Source of the DNA: Clostridia bacterium
Lineage (GTDB): Bacteria > Bacillota > Clostridia > Christensenellales > CAG-917
Length of the DNA stretch: 24,545 nt
NCBI GenBank assembly: GCA_900754695.1
Contig: CAAEDU010000070.1
Span: forward strand, 1-24,545
Direction of reading: 5' to 3'
In this document: piece by piece, positions 1-6,403 of the stretch
How positions within the stretch are numbered: position 1 is the first letter of the stretch
How the letters are laid out: every line of letters begins with the position of its first letter
Position numbers and translations under genes: made by a program
Notes under the pieces: model-generated
The model's input: only the letters and a program-made list of their open reading frames with translations
What the model was told of the DNA's origin: nothing
The model's database searches: none

Positions 1-333
1 AAGTCGCGGCGCGCTAAGTGAGTGCCGAACCGAAGGTCCAGCGATCATTACGCGTAGCGTTGATCGCGTCGCAACGCCGTAAACCTAAATAGACACGGGC
101 TTTAAGTTGCGAGAGCCGAATTCCTCCGCCCGTGCCGGGTTTTCGGCAAGTGCAGTTCTCCGCTTGGTTATGTCGGTGCGATATTAAAAACTTGTGTAGA
201 GATGCAAAGTTAGTCCCGCATGATGCGAGGACGATACTTGTTCGGACACGGGGGAGGAAAGCCCGAAGGGAAGGAGGGGGAAATCAAGATAACCCTCGGA
301 CGAACAGTCTATTCGGAGCGTGTTTGAGAACGA
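1..333 (+). ncRNA. 3' part of a structured RNA, tmRNA-like
   Basis: This segment has no convincing protein but dense base pairing. A small hairpin (9-13 with 23-27) holds a TAA in its loop, as the end of a tmRNA tag would. An H-type pseudoknot can form from 41-47/61-67 plus 57-60/74-77. A second can form from 94-100/128-134 plus 115-120/142-147. A stem follows at 148-152/161-165, then an extended hairpin at 205-220/224-240. The stretch around 191-250 reads like the region before a tmRNA T arm (a TGTAGA segment, then TTCGGAC and a G run). Against tmRNA, the expected T arm is missing after 250; instead 238-250 can pair with 319-333. The 5' part lies outside the window. That it is a folded RNA is fairly likely; the tmRNA identity is a weak inference. 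Confidence 0.42.
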
Positions 334-372
334 TTTGCTCTTTTATTATGTGTGTATAATTTATCGCGAAAA

Positions 373-403
373 CGGTGTCAGACGCTTGACACCGCTTTTT
401 TTT
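373..403 (+). terminator. intrinsic terminator
   Basis: A perfect 8-bp stem (CGGTGTCA at 373-380 with TGACACCG at 387-394) has a 6-nt loop and is followed within 1 nt by eight T residues (396-403). It probably ends the transcript of the structured RNA to its left. Its 3' arm also supplies the -35 box of the next promoter. Confidence 0.85.
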
Positions 404-414
404 GCGTTTATCAT
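386..414 (+). promoter_or_regulatory. sigma-A promoter for ylxM-ffh
   Basis: TTGACA (386-391) and TATCAT (409-414) are separated by exactly 17 bp. The -35 box lies in the 3' arm of the upstream terminator hairpin and the T run is in the spacer. Transcription should begin near 421, giving a 5' leader of about 44 nt before ylxM. Confidence 0.75.
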
Positions 415-418
415 ATAT

Positions 419-456
419 GTCAAGGTCGTCGCCTTTACAAAGGTCAAGACCTTGAC
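419..456 (+). other. inverted repeat in the ylxM leader
   Basis: GTCAAGGTC (419-427) is perfectly complementary to GACCTTGAC (448-456). Inside it are a second small palindrome, GGTCAAGACC (442-451), and a repeated AAGGTC. With a predicted start near 421 almost the whole leader could fold into one hairpin, ending 8 nt before the ylxM start codon. Its function is unknown. Confidence 0.5.
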
Positions 457-464
457 GGCAGGGT

Positions 465-791
465 ATGGACAGATTCGAGATCGGCACATTGCGCGCCTAC
501 TACGGCGCCCTCATCACCGAGAAGCAGAACGAGTGGCTGCGTCTGCACTATGACGAGGACATCTCCCTCGGTGAGCTTGCCGAGATGTATTCCGTCTCCC
601 GCCAAGCCGTGCTGGACGGCATCAAACGCGGTGAAAAGGCTCTCAGAGATTTCGAGAGCAAGCTCGGTCTCGCGGGAAGGGGCAGAAAAGTGCTCCGTCT
701 CCTCGGCGAGGCGAAACAGGCGCTTGCGGAGGGCAGGACGGCGGACTGCTCCGTGCTCATCGCCGACGCCGAAAGCGCATTGGAGGAATAA
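465..791 (+). CDS. ylxM: YlxM-type SRP-associated helix-turn-helix protein
   Basis: This 108-residue protein matches the small YlxM/p13 family (UPF0122), whose gene precedes ffh in Firmicutes and whose product associates with the signal recognition particle. The N-terminal part (YYGALITEKQNEWLRLHYDED) and the helix-turn-helix at about 33-65 (SLGELAEMYSVSRQAV) are typical of the family. The C-terminal third is an Ala/Glu/Leu-rich helix. The start at 465 is chosen by family alignment; the only SD-like sequence, AGGG at 460-463, sits 1 nt from the ATG, which is too close. Translation may therefore be weak or depend on the upstream hairpin. The stop codon overlaps the ffh start by one base, so the two genes are translationally coupled. 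Confidence 0.93.
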   Translation: MDRFEIGTLRAYYGALITEKQNEWLRLHYDEDISLGELAEMYSVSRQAVLDGIKRGEKALRDFESKLGLAGRGRKVLRLLGEAKQALAEGRTADCSVLIADAESALEE

Positions 792-2128
792 TGGCAGTCT
801 TTGAAAGTCTTTCCGACAAGATGAACCACATCTTCTCGAAGCTCCGCAACAAAGGCAAACTCACGGAGCTTGAGATCAAGCAGGCGATGCGCGAGATCCG
901 CGTCGCGCTCCTCGAAGCCGACGTCAATTTCAATGTTGTGAAAGGTTTCGTGGCGTCCGTCAGCGAAAAGGCGCTGGGCGAGGACATCCTGAAATCCCTC
1001 ACCCCCGCGCAGCAGATAGTCAAGATCGTCAACGACGAGCTGGTCGCCCTCATGGGCAGCAAACACCAGAAACTCGCTGTCTCCGACCGTCCGCCCACCG
1101 TCTACATGATGTGCGGCTTGCAGGGCGCAGGCAAGACGACGATGTGCGGCAAACTCGCGCTTTATCTCAGTAAACAGGGCAAAAAGGTGCTGCTCGTCGC
1201 CGCCGACGTCTATCGCCCCGCCGCCATACAGCAGCTCGGCATAGTGGGCAAAAAGGTGAACACGGAAGTGTTCGAGATGGGGCAGATCAGCCCTGTCAAG
1301 ATAGCGAAAGAGGGTGTAGACTACGCACTCAAAAACGGCTTTGACACCGTCATCATCGACACCGCGGGCAGGTTGCACATCGACGAGGCTCTGATGAAGG
1401 AGCTTGTGGATGTCAAAGCGGCGGTCTCTCCTGCGGAGATACTCCTCGTCGTGGACAGCATGACCGGTCAGGACGCGGTCACCGTCGCGGACACCTTCAA
1501 CAAGACCCTGGACGTCACCGGCGTCATCATGACCAAGCTGGACGGCGACACGAGGGGCGGCGCCGCGCTCTCCATCAAAGCGGTGACGGGCAAGCCCATC
1601 AAGTTCAGCGGCACGGGCGAGAAACCCGAGGACCTCGAGCCCTTCCATCCCGAACGCATGGCGAGCCGCATCCTCGGCATGGGAGACGTGCTCACGCTCA
1701 TCGAAAAGGCGGAGCAGGCGTTCTCCAAGGAGCAGGCGGAGAACCTGCAAAAGAAGATCAAGGAGCGCTCCTTCACCCTTGAGGATTATCTCGAACAGCT
1801 CGAGAGCGTCAAGAAGATGGGCGGCATCGGCGACATGATGAAGATGCTCCCCGGCATGGCGGGCAAGATCAAGACCGAGGACATCGACGAGGACAAGCTC
1901 ATGCGCGCCAAGGTCATCATCCAGTCCATGACCGTGAAAGAGAGGCGCAACCCCGACATCATCAAGGGCAGCCGCCGCAAGCGTATCGCACAGGGGAGCG
2001 GCACTTCCATACAGGAGGTCAATCAGCTTCTGAAGCAGTTCGAGATGACCCGCGAGATGATGGCTCGGATGCAGAAGGGCGGCATGAAAGGACTGCGCGG
2101 CATGAAGGGGATGAAAGGTCTCTTCTGA
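791..2128 (+). CDS. ffh: signal recognition particle GTPase Ffh
   Basis: The 445-residue SRP54/Ffh protein binds SRP RNA and hydrophobic signal sequences and docks with FtsY to deliver nascent chains to the membrane. It has an N-terminal helical bundle (1-85), a GTPase domain with G1 GLQGAGKTT (109-117), DTAGR (190-194) and TKLD (248-251), and a methionine-rich M domain from about 325. The M domain includes the RNA-binding segment SRRKRIAQGSG (394-404) and a Gly/Met/Lys tail. The length is normal for the family. The SD TGGAGG (781-786) lies inside the end of ylxM. The neighbouring ylxM and rpsP-trmD genes are the usual Firmicutes context. The call is secure. Confidence 0.98.
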   Translation: MAVFESLSDKMNHIFSKLRNKGKLTELEIKQAMREIRVALLEADVNFNVVKGFVASVSEKALGEDILKSLTPAQQIVKIVNDELVALMGSKHQKLAVSDRPPTVYMMCGLQGAGKTTMCGKLALYLSKQGKKVLLVAADVYRPAAIQQLGIVGKKVNTEVFEMGQISPVKIAKEGVDYALKNGFDTVIIDTAGRLHIDEALMKELVDVKAAVSPAEILLVVDSMTGQDAVTVADTFNKTLDVTGVIMTKLDGDTRGGAALSIKAVTGKPIKFSGTGEKPEDLEPFHPERMASRILGMGDVLTLIEKAEQAFSKEQAENLQKKIKERSFTLEDYLEQLESVKKMGGIGDMMKMLPGMAGKIKTEDIDEDKLMRAKVIIQSMTVKERRNPDIIKGSRRKRIAQGSGTSIQEVNQLLKQFEMTREMMARMQKGGMKGLRGMKGMKGLF

Positions 2129-2130
2129 CG

Positions 2131-2211
2131 CTTCATCGCGAGGAACATGCGGATAAACCGCGTGTTCGTGCAAAAAACCACTCTCGTGCGCAACGCTTGC
2201 GCGGGATGAAG
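2131..2211 (+). promoter_or_regulatory. folded leader between ffh and rpsP
   Basis: CTTCATC (2131-2137) pairs with GATGAAG (2205-2211). Inside are a 10-bp hairpin (2143-2152 with 2158-2167, loop ATAAA) and a 6-bp hairpin (2188-2193 with 2197-2202). The hairpins are not followed by T runs, so this is not a simple terminator. It could be a processing site or an S16 regulatory leader. The rpsP SD (AAGGAG) lies about 35 nt downstream of the structure. Confidence 0.45.
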
Positions 2212-2255
2212 ACAGGCAATAACTATTCAGCCGAAAGGCAAAAGGAGAAACACAT

Positions 2256-2495
2256 ATGGTCAAACTCAGACTCACCAGAATGGGCGCAAAGAAGGCACCT
2301 TTCTACCGCATCGTCGCCACCGATTCCAGAAAAGCGCGTGACGGACAGTACATCGAGCAGATCGGCATCTACGATCCCGCAAGCGACCCCAAAGTGGTCA
2401 GGATCGACGCGGACCTCGCCAAGAAGTGGCTCGCCAACGGCGCTCAGCCCACCGACACCGTCCGCAACCTCTTCAAGGAACACGGCATTCTGTAA
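2256..2495 (+). CDS. rpsP: 30S ribosomal protein S16
   Basis: This 79-residue protein is a full-length bacterial S16, which binds 16S rRNA early in 30S assembly. The N-terminal VKLRLTRMGAKKAPFYRIV and the segment YIEQIGIYDP are family signatures, and the protein ends with the usual WLANGAQPTDTV region. A good SD (AAGGAG) lies 7-8 nt before the ATG. It begins a tight cluster with khpA, rimM and trmD, which is conserved across bacteria and links small-subunit assembly with tRNA and rRNA maturation. Confidence 0.98.
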   Translation: MVKLRLTRMGAKKAPFYRIVATDSRKARDGQYIEQIGIYDPASDPKVVRIDADLAKKWLANGAQPTDTVRNLFKEHGIL

Positions 2496-2503
2496 GGTGT
2501 AAC

Positions 2504-2737
2504 ATGCTGGAACTCGTCGAATATCTGGTCGGCAAGCTCGTCCCGGAGGGGGACTATTCCGTCGAACTCCGCGAGAACGGCGACGAAGCCGACATCGTCA
2601 TCATAGCCGCAAAGAAGGACATCGGCAAGATCATCGGCAAGCAGGGCAAGATCGCACGCGCCATCCGCGTCCTCGTCAAAGCCGCTTCCGCCAAGTCCTC
2701 CACGCGCTATAACGTCGTCATCGAAGAGCAGGAATGA
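2504..2737 (+). CDS. khpA: KH-domain RNA-binding protein KhpA
   Basis: The 77-residue protein is a single type-II KH domain with its GxxG loop at 45-48 (GKQG) in the context IGKIIGKQGKIARAIR. The KhpA (YlqC) family binds RNA, often with the partner KhpB/Jag, and influences cell size and translation. The start at 2504 gives the canonical N-terminus MLELVEYL and follows rpsP by 8 nt with an AAGGTG ribosome-binding site. A longer in-frame reading back into rpsP is rejected. The stop overlaps the rimM start in an ATGA arrangement. Confidence 0.95.
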   Translation: MLELVEYLVGKLVPEGDYSVELRENGDEADIVIIAAKKDIGKIIGKQGKIARAIRVLVKAASAKSSTRYNVVIEEQE

Positions 2738-3240
2738 AAGCGGAATTCACCATCGGCAGAGTGCTGCGCCCGAGGGGCATCAAGGGCGTCGTGAAGATCG
2801 AGACCTATTCCGAGAACACTTCGCGCTTGCTGCACCTCAGGACGCTCAATGTCGGCGGCACGCATTACCGCCTCGAGAACGCCTCTTCGGAGGGCGTTTT
2901 CCTCTACGCCAAACTCGAGGGCGTCGACACCCCGGAAGACGCCGAAAAACTGCGCGGCAAAGAGGTGAAGGTGGCAAGAAAGGATCTCCCGCCGCCTCCC
3001 GACGGCAGATATTACATCGCGGACATCCTGGGCTCCGACGTCATCGTGGACGGGGAGAGGATCGGGGAGCTCGTCGACGTGCTGCAATACGGCTCGGCGG
3101 ACGTCTATGTCGTGCGCCTTGCGGAGGGGAGCGTCAGCTTCCCCGCCCTCAAGGAGACCGTGAAGGAGATCGACGCCGAGAACGGCGTCATCCGCCTCGA
3201 CGGGAGAATGTTCGGGAGGACGGCTGTCTACAACTCATGA
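2734..3240 (+). CDS. rimM: ribosome maturation factor RimM
   Basis: This 168-residue protein has the two RimM parts: the N-terminal domain opening FTIGRVLRPRGIKGVVKI, and a C-terminal PRC-barrel domain opening YYIADILGSDV (about 93-103). RimM assists 16S 3'-domain processing and assembly around S19 in the 30S head. The PRC barrel runs to the end, with ALKETVKEID as the usual late motif. It overlaps khpA by 4 nt and trmD by 4 nt, so the three are read as a coupled unit. The length is typical. Confidence 0.96.
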   Translation: MKAEFTIGRVLRPRGIKGVVKIETYSENTSRLLHLRTLNVGGTHYRLENASSEGVFLYAKLEGVDTPEDAEKLRGKEVKVARKDLPPPPDGRYYIADILGSDVIVDGERIGELVDVLQYGSADVYVVRLAEGSVSFPALKETVKEIDAENGVIRLDGRMFGRTAVYNS

Positions 3241-3908
3241 AGTTCCATTTCCTCACCATATTCCCGGAATATTTCGACATCCTCGGGCTCGGCATCCTGG
3301 GGCGCGCCGCAAAAGAGGGCAGGTTCGAGGTCAACGTGGTCAACATCCGCGACTTTTCCCTCGACAAGCACCATAAGACGGACGACTATCCCTACGGCGG
3401 AGGCGCCGGGATGGTGATGACCCCCGACCCCATCGTGCGTGCGGTGGAGGCGACCGACCCCGAGCATAAGGCGCTGCGCGTCTATCTTTCGCCCAAGGGC
3501 GAACCATTCAAGCAGGCGACGGCGAAGGAACTTGCCGCGTGCGAGGAGATACTCTTCCTCTGCGGCGGATATGAGGGAGTGGACGAGAGGGCGCTCACGC
3601 TCTGCATCGACCGCGAGATCTCCATCGGAGATTACGTCCTGACCTCGGGCGAACTGCCCGCGCTCGTCGTGATGAATGCGGTCTCCCGCTACATCGACGG
3701 AGTGCTGGGGAGCGCGGAGAGTACGGTGGAGGAGAGCTTTTCCTCCGGGCTGCTCGAATATCCGCACTACACACGTCCGCAGGTGTACAGGGGGCTATCC
3801 GTCCCCGACGTACTGGTCTCGGGCAACCATCAAGAGGTGGACGCCTGGCGCGCGAAAAAGGCGTTGGAGATCACAAGAGAACGCCGCCCCGATCTGCTGG
3901 ACAAATAA
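3237..3908 (+). CDS. trmD: tRNA (guanine-N1)-methyltransferase TrmD
   Basis: TrmD makes m1G37 in tRNAs with G36, using S-adenosylmethionine bound in a trefoil knot, which prevents +1 frameshifting. This 223-residue protein shows YPYGGGAGMVM (51-61), LCGGYEGVDER (108-118) and SIGDYVLTSGEL (129-140), the knot and substrate motifs of the family, plus the C-terminal YTRP segment. It is at the short end of the family range (about 220-250). The start is fixed by the ATGA overlap with rimM. In many genomes rplS follows directly; here rbgA follows and rplS lies 2 kb further on. Confidence 0.97.
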   Translation: MKFHFLTIFPEYFDILGLGILGRAAKEGRFEVNVVNIRDFSLDKHHKTDDYPYGGGAGMVMTPDPIVRAVEATDPEHKALRVYLSPKGEPFKQATAKELAACEEILFLCGGYEGVDERALTLCIDREISIGDYVLTSGELPALVVMNAVSRYIDGVLGSAESTVEESFSSGLLEYPHYTRPQVYRGLSVPDVLVSGNHQEVDAWRAKKALEITRERRPDLLDK

Positions 3909-3927
3909 ATAAGCACAGCGGACGTAG

Positions 3928-3946
3928 CACAAAAAAATATTTTGTG
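3928..3946. repeat. AT-rich perfect hairpin
   Basis: CACAAAA (3928-3934) and TTTTGTG (3940-3946) form a perfect 7-bp stem with a 5-nt loop, 20 nt after trmD. The T residues are in the stem rather than after it, so terminator activity is doubtful. Confidence 0.45.
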
Positions 3947-3999
3947 ACGCGGTGCGGTGAGTGCACATTGCGCACGGAGCACAAGGAACGGAGCCCGGC

Positions 4000-4024
4000 A
4001 AAAATGTTGTGAAACAACATTTTT
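4000..4024. terminator. possible weak bidirectional terminator before rbgA
   Basis: AAAAATGTTGT (4000-4010) and ACAACATTTTT (4014-4024) form an 11-bp perfect hairpin with a GAA loop. Its inner stem is flanked by A and T runs, as in a bidirectional terminator, but it has only two G-C pairs. It may only partly reduce read-through from trmD into rbgA, 20 nt downstream. Confidence 0.4.
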
Positions 4025-4044
4025 CGTCTGGCCGGAGATACACT

Positions 4045-4911
4045 ATGAACATCCAATGGTTCCCGGGACATATGACAAAAGCCATCCGCATGATGGAGGA
4101 GAATCTCCGTCTTGTGGACGCTCTCATATACGTCATCGACTCCCGCGCGGTGTTCAGCTCAAACAATCCACTCTTCGACAAACTCATCGCCGGGAAAAGG
4201 GTGCTCTACGTTTTCAACAAGTGCGACCTCGTGGAGGAGAGCGACCTCGCGCTATGGTGCGCGCGGTTCCGCGAGGACGGAAAGACTTTCGTGAAAGCGG
4301 TGGGGACATCCGGCGATTGCTCCGCCATCGTTGCGGGGCTCAAACGCATCGCTTCGGACAAACTCGCCCGCTTCGGTGAGAGGGGAGCGAACGTCGCCGT
4401 GCGCGCGATGGTGGTGGGCGTGCCAAATTCCGGCAAATCCACGGTAATCAACGCTATGTGCAGAAGGGCGGGCGCGGTGACGGGAGACCGTCCCGGAGTC
4501 ACCCGCGGCAAACAATGGATGAGCGTGGACGGAGTGGATCTGCTCGACACCCCGGGGACTCTCTGGGGCAAGTTCGAGGACGAGACGGTGGCAAGACATC
4601 TTGCCTACATCGGCAGCATCCGCGACGAAGTGCTGGATGTCGGAGAGCTCGCCTACGCTTTCCTGGACGAAGTGAAGGGCACTTACGGCAGCGATCTTTC
4701 GGAGAGATACGGCATTGCGGAGATGCCCGAAGATACGATAGGACTCTTTAACGCCATCGCCGCTGCGCGCGGTTTCAAAGTGAGGGGCGGCGAGCCCGAC
4801 TATGACCGCACGGCGAAGTGCATCCTGGACGATTTCAGGAAGGGCAGGCTTGGCAAGATCATGTTGGAAAAACCCAAAACGAGCGGTTTAGTGCTCAAAA
4901 AGAGAGGATAA
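4045..4911 (+). CDS. rbgA: ribosome biogenesis GTPase RbgA (YlqF)
   Basis: RbgA is a circularly permuted GTPase needed for late 50S assembly (incorporation of uL16 and partners). The 288-residue protein shows the permuted order: G4 NKCD (58-61) comes before G1 GVPNSGKS (125-132) and G3 DTPG (168-171). The N-terminus NIQWFPGHMTKA is the family signature, and a C-terminal helical domain follows from about 200. The start at 4045 fits this signature and has GGAG about 8 nt upstream; a longer reading from GTG at 3961 would run through the hairpin and is rejected. rnhB follows after 9 nt. Confidence 0.96.
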   Translation: MNIQWFPGHMTKAIRMMEENLRLVDALIYVIDSRAVFSSNNPLFDKLIAGKRVLYVFNKCDLVEESDLALWCARFREDGKTFVKAVGTSGDCSAIVAGLKRIASDKLARFGERGANVAVRAMVVGVPNSGKSTVINAMCRRAGAVTGDRPGVTRGKQWMSVDGVDLLDTPGTLWGKFEDETVARHLAYIGSIRDEVLDVGELAYAFLDEVKGTYGSDLSERYGIAEMPEDTIGLFNAIAAARGFKVRGGEPDYDRTAKCILDDFRKGRLGKIMLEKPKTSGLVLKKRG

Positions 4912-4920
4912 AAGGGCTTT

Positions 4921-5538
4921 ATGGTGCACGCAAGCGAACTCATGCGCTATGAGGAAGAGTTGACGCGGGAGGGCTGCCGCCTCATCTGCGGGGTGGACGA
5001 AGTGGGCAGAGGGCCGCTTGCCGGACCCGTCACCTGCGCCGCCGTCATCATGCCTCTCGACGCGCTCATCGAAGGGGTGAACGACAGCAAGAAGGTCGCA
5101 AAGAAAAAGCGCGAGCGGCTTGCGGAGGAGATAAAGAGCCGCGCGATCGCGTGGGCGGTCGTCTCCTACGACAACCGCAGGATAGACGAGATGAACATCC
5201 TCGCCGCCACAAAGGCGTGCATGGCGGAGGCGGTGATGAGCCTTGCAGTCAAACCGGACGTCGTCATCGTGGACGCGCTGAAGCTGGACATCCCCGTCCG
5301 CACCTTCGGCATAGTGCACGGCGACGCGCAGAGCTATTCCATCGCGGCGGCTTCCATCATTGCCAAGGTGGAGAGGGATGCGTTCATGCAAAAGATGGAC
5401 GAGGTCTATCCCGGCTACGGGTTTGCGAACAACGTCGGTTACGGCACGGCGCAGCACATCGCGGCGCTCAAGGAGCTCGGGCCTACGCCCATCCACCGCC
5501 GCACTTTCATCGGGCATTTCGTTGGCACGGATGAATAA
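4921..5538 (+). CDS. rnhB: ribonuclease HII
   Basis: RNase HII cleaves RNA in RNA-DNA hybrids and starts removal of single ribonucleotides from DNA. The 205-residue protein has the catalytic opening GVDEVGRGPLAGPV with D26 and E27, then D118 (VDALKL) and D153 (ERDAFM), making up the expected four acidic residues. The usual late motif GYGTAQHIAAL is present near 173-183. It lies 9 nt after rbgA and overlaps the next gene by 8 nt; the rbgA-rnhB-yraN order is common in Firmicutes. Met8 is a possible alternative start, but 4921 has a purine-rich stretch (AGAGAGGAT) upstream. Confidence 0.96.
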   Translation: MVHASELMRYEEELTREGCRLICGVDEVGRGPLAGPVTCAAVIMPLDALIEGVNDSKKVAKKKRERLAEEIKSRAIAWAVVSYDNRRIDEMNILAATKACMAEAVMSLAVKPDVVIVDALKLDIPVRTFGIVHGDAQSYSIAAASIIAKVERDAFMQKMDEVYPGYGFANNVGYGTAQHIAALKELGPTPIHRRTFIGHFVGTDE

Positions 5539-5884
5539 GCGCGCAAAAGGGAACATGGCGGAACAGCTTGCCGCCGAATATCTCGAAAAAGAGGGGATGG
5601 TCGTCCTCGAGCGCAACCGCAAGTGCGGCGGCGTGGAGGCGGACATCATCGCGGCGGACGGCGGAGAACTCGTGTTTGTAGAGGTGAAAGCGTCGGATTT
5701 CTGCGGCGCACACCCCGTCGAGCATGTAGGCAACGAGCAGATGCGCCGATACATCCGTGCGGCGAACGCCTACATCGCGGAAAAGAAGCTCTTCGGCGTG
5801 AATGTGCGCTTTGACGTCGTCGAGGTGAAGGACGGCAGGATGCACCACATCCCCGCCGCATTCGATGCGAACACCCGCAGGTGA
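5531..5884 (+). CDS. yraN: UPF0102 (YraN-type) endonuclease-like protein
   Basis: This 117-residue protein matches the UPF0102 family, which has a restriction-endonuclease-like fold. The motif pattern GGVEADIIAADGGELVFVEVK (34-54) gives the E-x-D ... E-V-K catalytic arrangement, and the N-terminus NKRAKGNMAEQLAAEYLEKEG matches the family helix. Its biological role is not established; association with DNA repair or recombination is suggested by the fold only. The start at 5531 overlaps the end of rnhB by 8 nt; ATG 5555 is a possible alternative. No clear terminator follows before the rplS promoter region. Confidence 0.9.
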   Translation: MNKRAKGNMAEQLAAEYLEKEGMVVLERNRKCGGVEADIIAADGGELVFVEVKASDFCGAHPVEHVGNEQMRRYIRAANAYIAEKKLFGVNVRFDVVEVKDGRMHHIPAAFDANTRR

Positions 5885-5946
5885 GTCCGCCCATAAACAC
5901 AAAAAAGTGCGAAAATGCGCAATTAAATTGAAAACGGGCGCGTATT

Positions 5947-5979
5947 TTGCTTGTGAAGAAAATTATTATATGATATTAT
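5947..5979 (+). promoter_or_regulatory. rplS promoter
   Basis: Two overlapping sigma-A arrangements are visible: TTGCTT (5947-5952) with TATGAT (5969-5974) at 16 bp, and TTGTGA (5951-5956) with TATTAT (5974-5979) at 17 bp. The surrounding 5953-5982 segment is much more AT-rich than its neighbours. Either would give a leader of about 65-70 nt. Confidence 0.65.
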
Positions 5980-5994
5980 AACACGCGTGACTCG

Positions 5995-6029
5995 GACGTT
6001 CCGCTTTCGGGGATACCGATAAGAACGTT
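5995..6029 (+). promoter_or_regulatory. candidate L19 (rplS) leader hairpin
   Basis: ACGTTC (5996-6001) pairs with GAACGT (6023-6028). An inner 4-bp stem (6007-6010 with 6016-6019) is set off by an internal loop. The hairpin ends about 10 nt before the AAAGGAGG ribosome-binding site. Firmicutes rplS genes are known to carry an L19-binding leader of this size and place. Assignment to that family is inferred from position and shape, not from a model match. Confidence 0.5.
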
Positions 6030-6053
6030 TAGTAAAAAGGAGGACAGTCAACA

Positions 6054-6395
6054 ATGAACATCATCGACACCATCGAAAAAGAAGGCATGAGAACGGATCT
6101 GCCCGAGATCGCCATCGGCGACCAGGTCAAAGTCTTCGTCAAAGTCGTGGAGGGCAACCGCGAGAGGCTGCAGTCCTACGAAGGCATCGTCATCGCCAAG
6201 AAGAACGGCGGCATCCGCGAGACCTTCACCGTCCGTCGCGTCACCTACGGCGTGGGCGTGGAAAGGACCTTCCCCATGCATTCCCCCAAGATCGACCACA
6301 TCGAAGTGGTGCGCCACGGCAAAGTCAGACGCGCGAAACTCTACTACCTGCGCGAACGCACCGGTAAGGCGGCGAAACTCAAAGAAGTCAGATAA
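6054..6395 (+). CDS. rplS: 50S ribosomal protein L19
   Basis: The 113-residue protein is a full-length L19, located at the interface between the two subunits. Recognisable segments are GDQVKVFVKVVEGNRERLQSYEG (22-44), TFTVRRVTYGVGVERTFPMHSP and the C-terminal RRAKLYYLRERTGKAAKLKE. A very strong SD (AAAGGAGG) lies upstream. It has its own promoter and probable autoregulatory leader. Its usual neighbour trmD is about 2.1 kb upstream, and the next gene, a membrane protein, starts 8 nt after its stop, suggesting co-transcription. Confidence 0.98.
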   Translation: MNIIDTIEKEGMRTDLPEIAIGDQVKVFVKVVEGNRERLQSYEGIVIAKKNGGIRETFTVRRVTYGVGVERTFPMHSPKIDHIEVVRHGKVRRAKLYYLRERTGKAAKLKEVR

Positions 6396-6403
6396 GGTAA
6401 ACA

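Noticed and set aside
132..359. 75-codon plus-strand frame
   Set aside because: It overlaps folded RNA segments, has no family resemblance and no SD.
1..464. SRP RNA or RNase P RNA near ffh
   Set aside because: The SRP tetraloop/S-domain consensus and the RNase P core elements were looked for on both strands and not found; a GAGGAAAG at 254-261 alone is insufficient.
548..2275. 575-codon open frame on the minus strand
   Set aside because: It is antisense to ylxM and ffh; the real genes are certain and this frame shows no family motif.
2426..2503. Upstream extension of the KH protein into rpsP
   Set aside because: The extension is Arg/His-rich and absent from the family; ATG 2504 gives the canonical start.
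3961..4044. GTG start extending rbgA by 28 codons
   Set aside because: It would translate through a perfect hairpin and displace the conserved N-terminus NIQWFPGHM; the ATG at 4045 has a proper SD.
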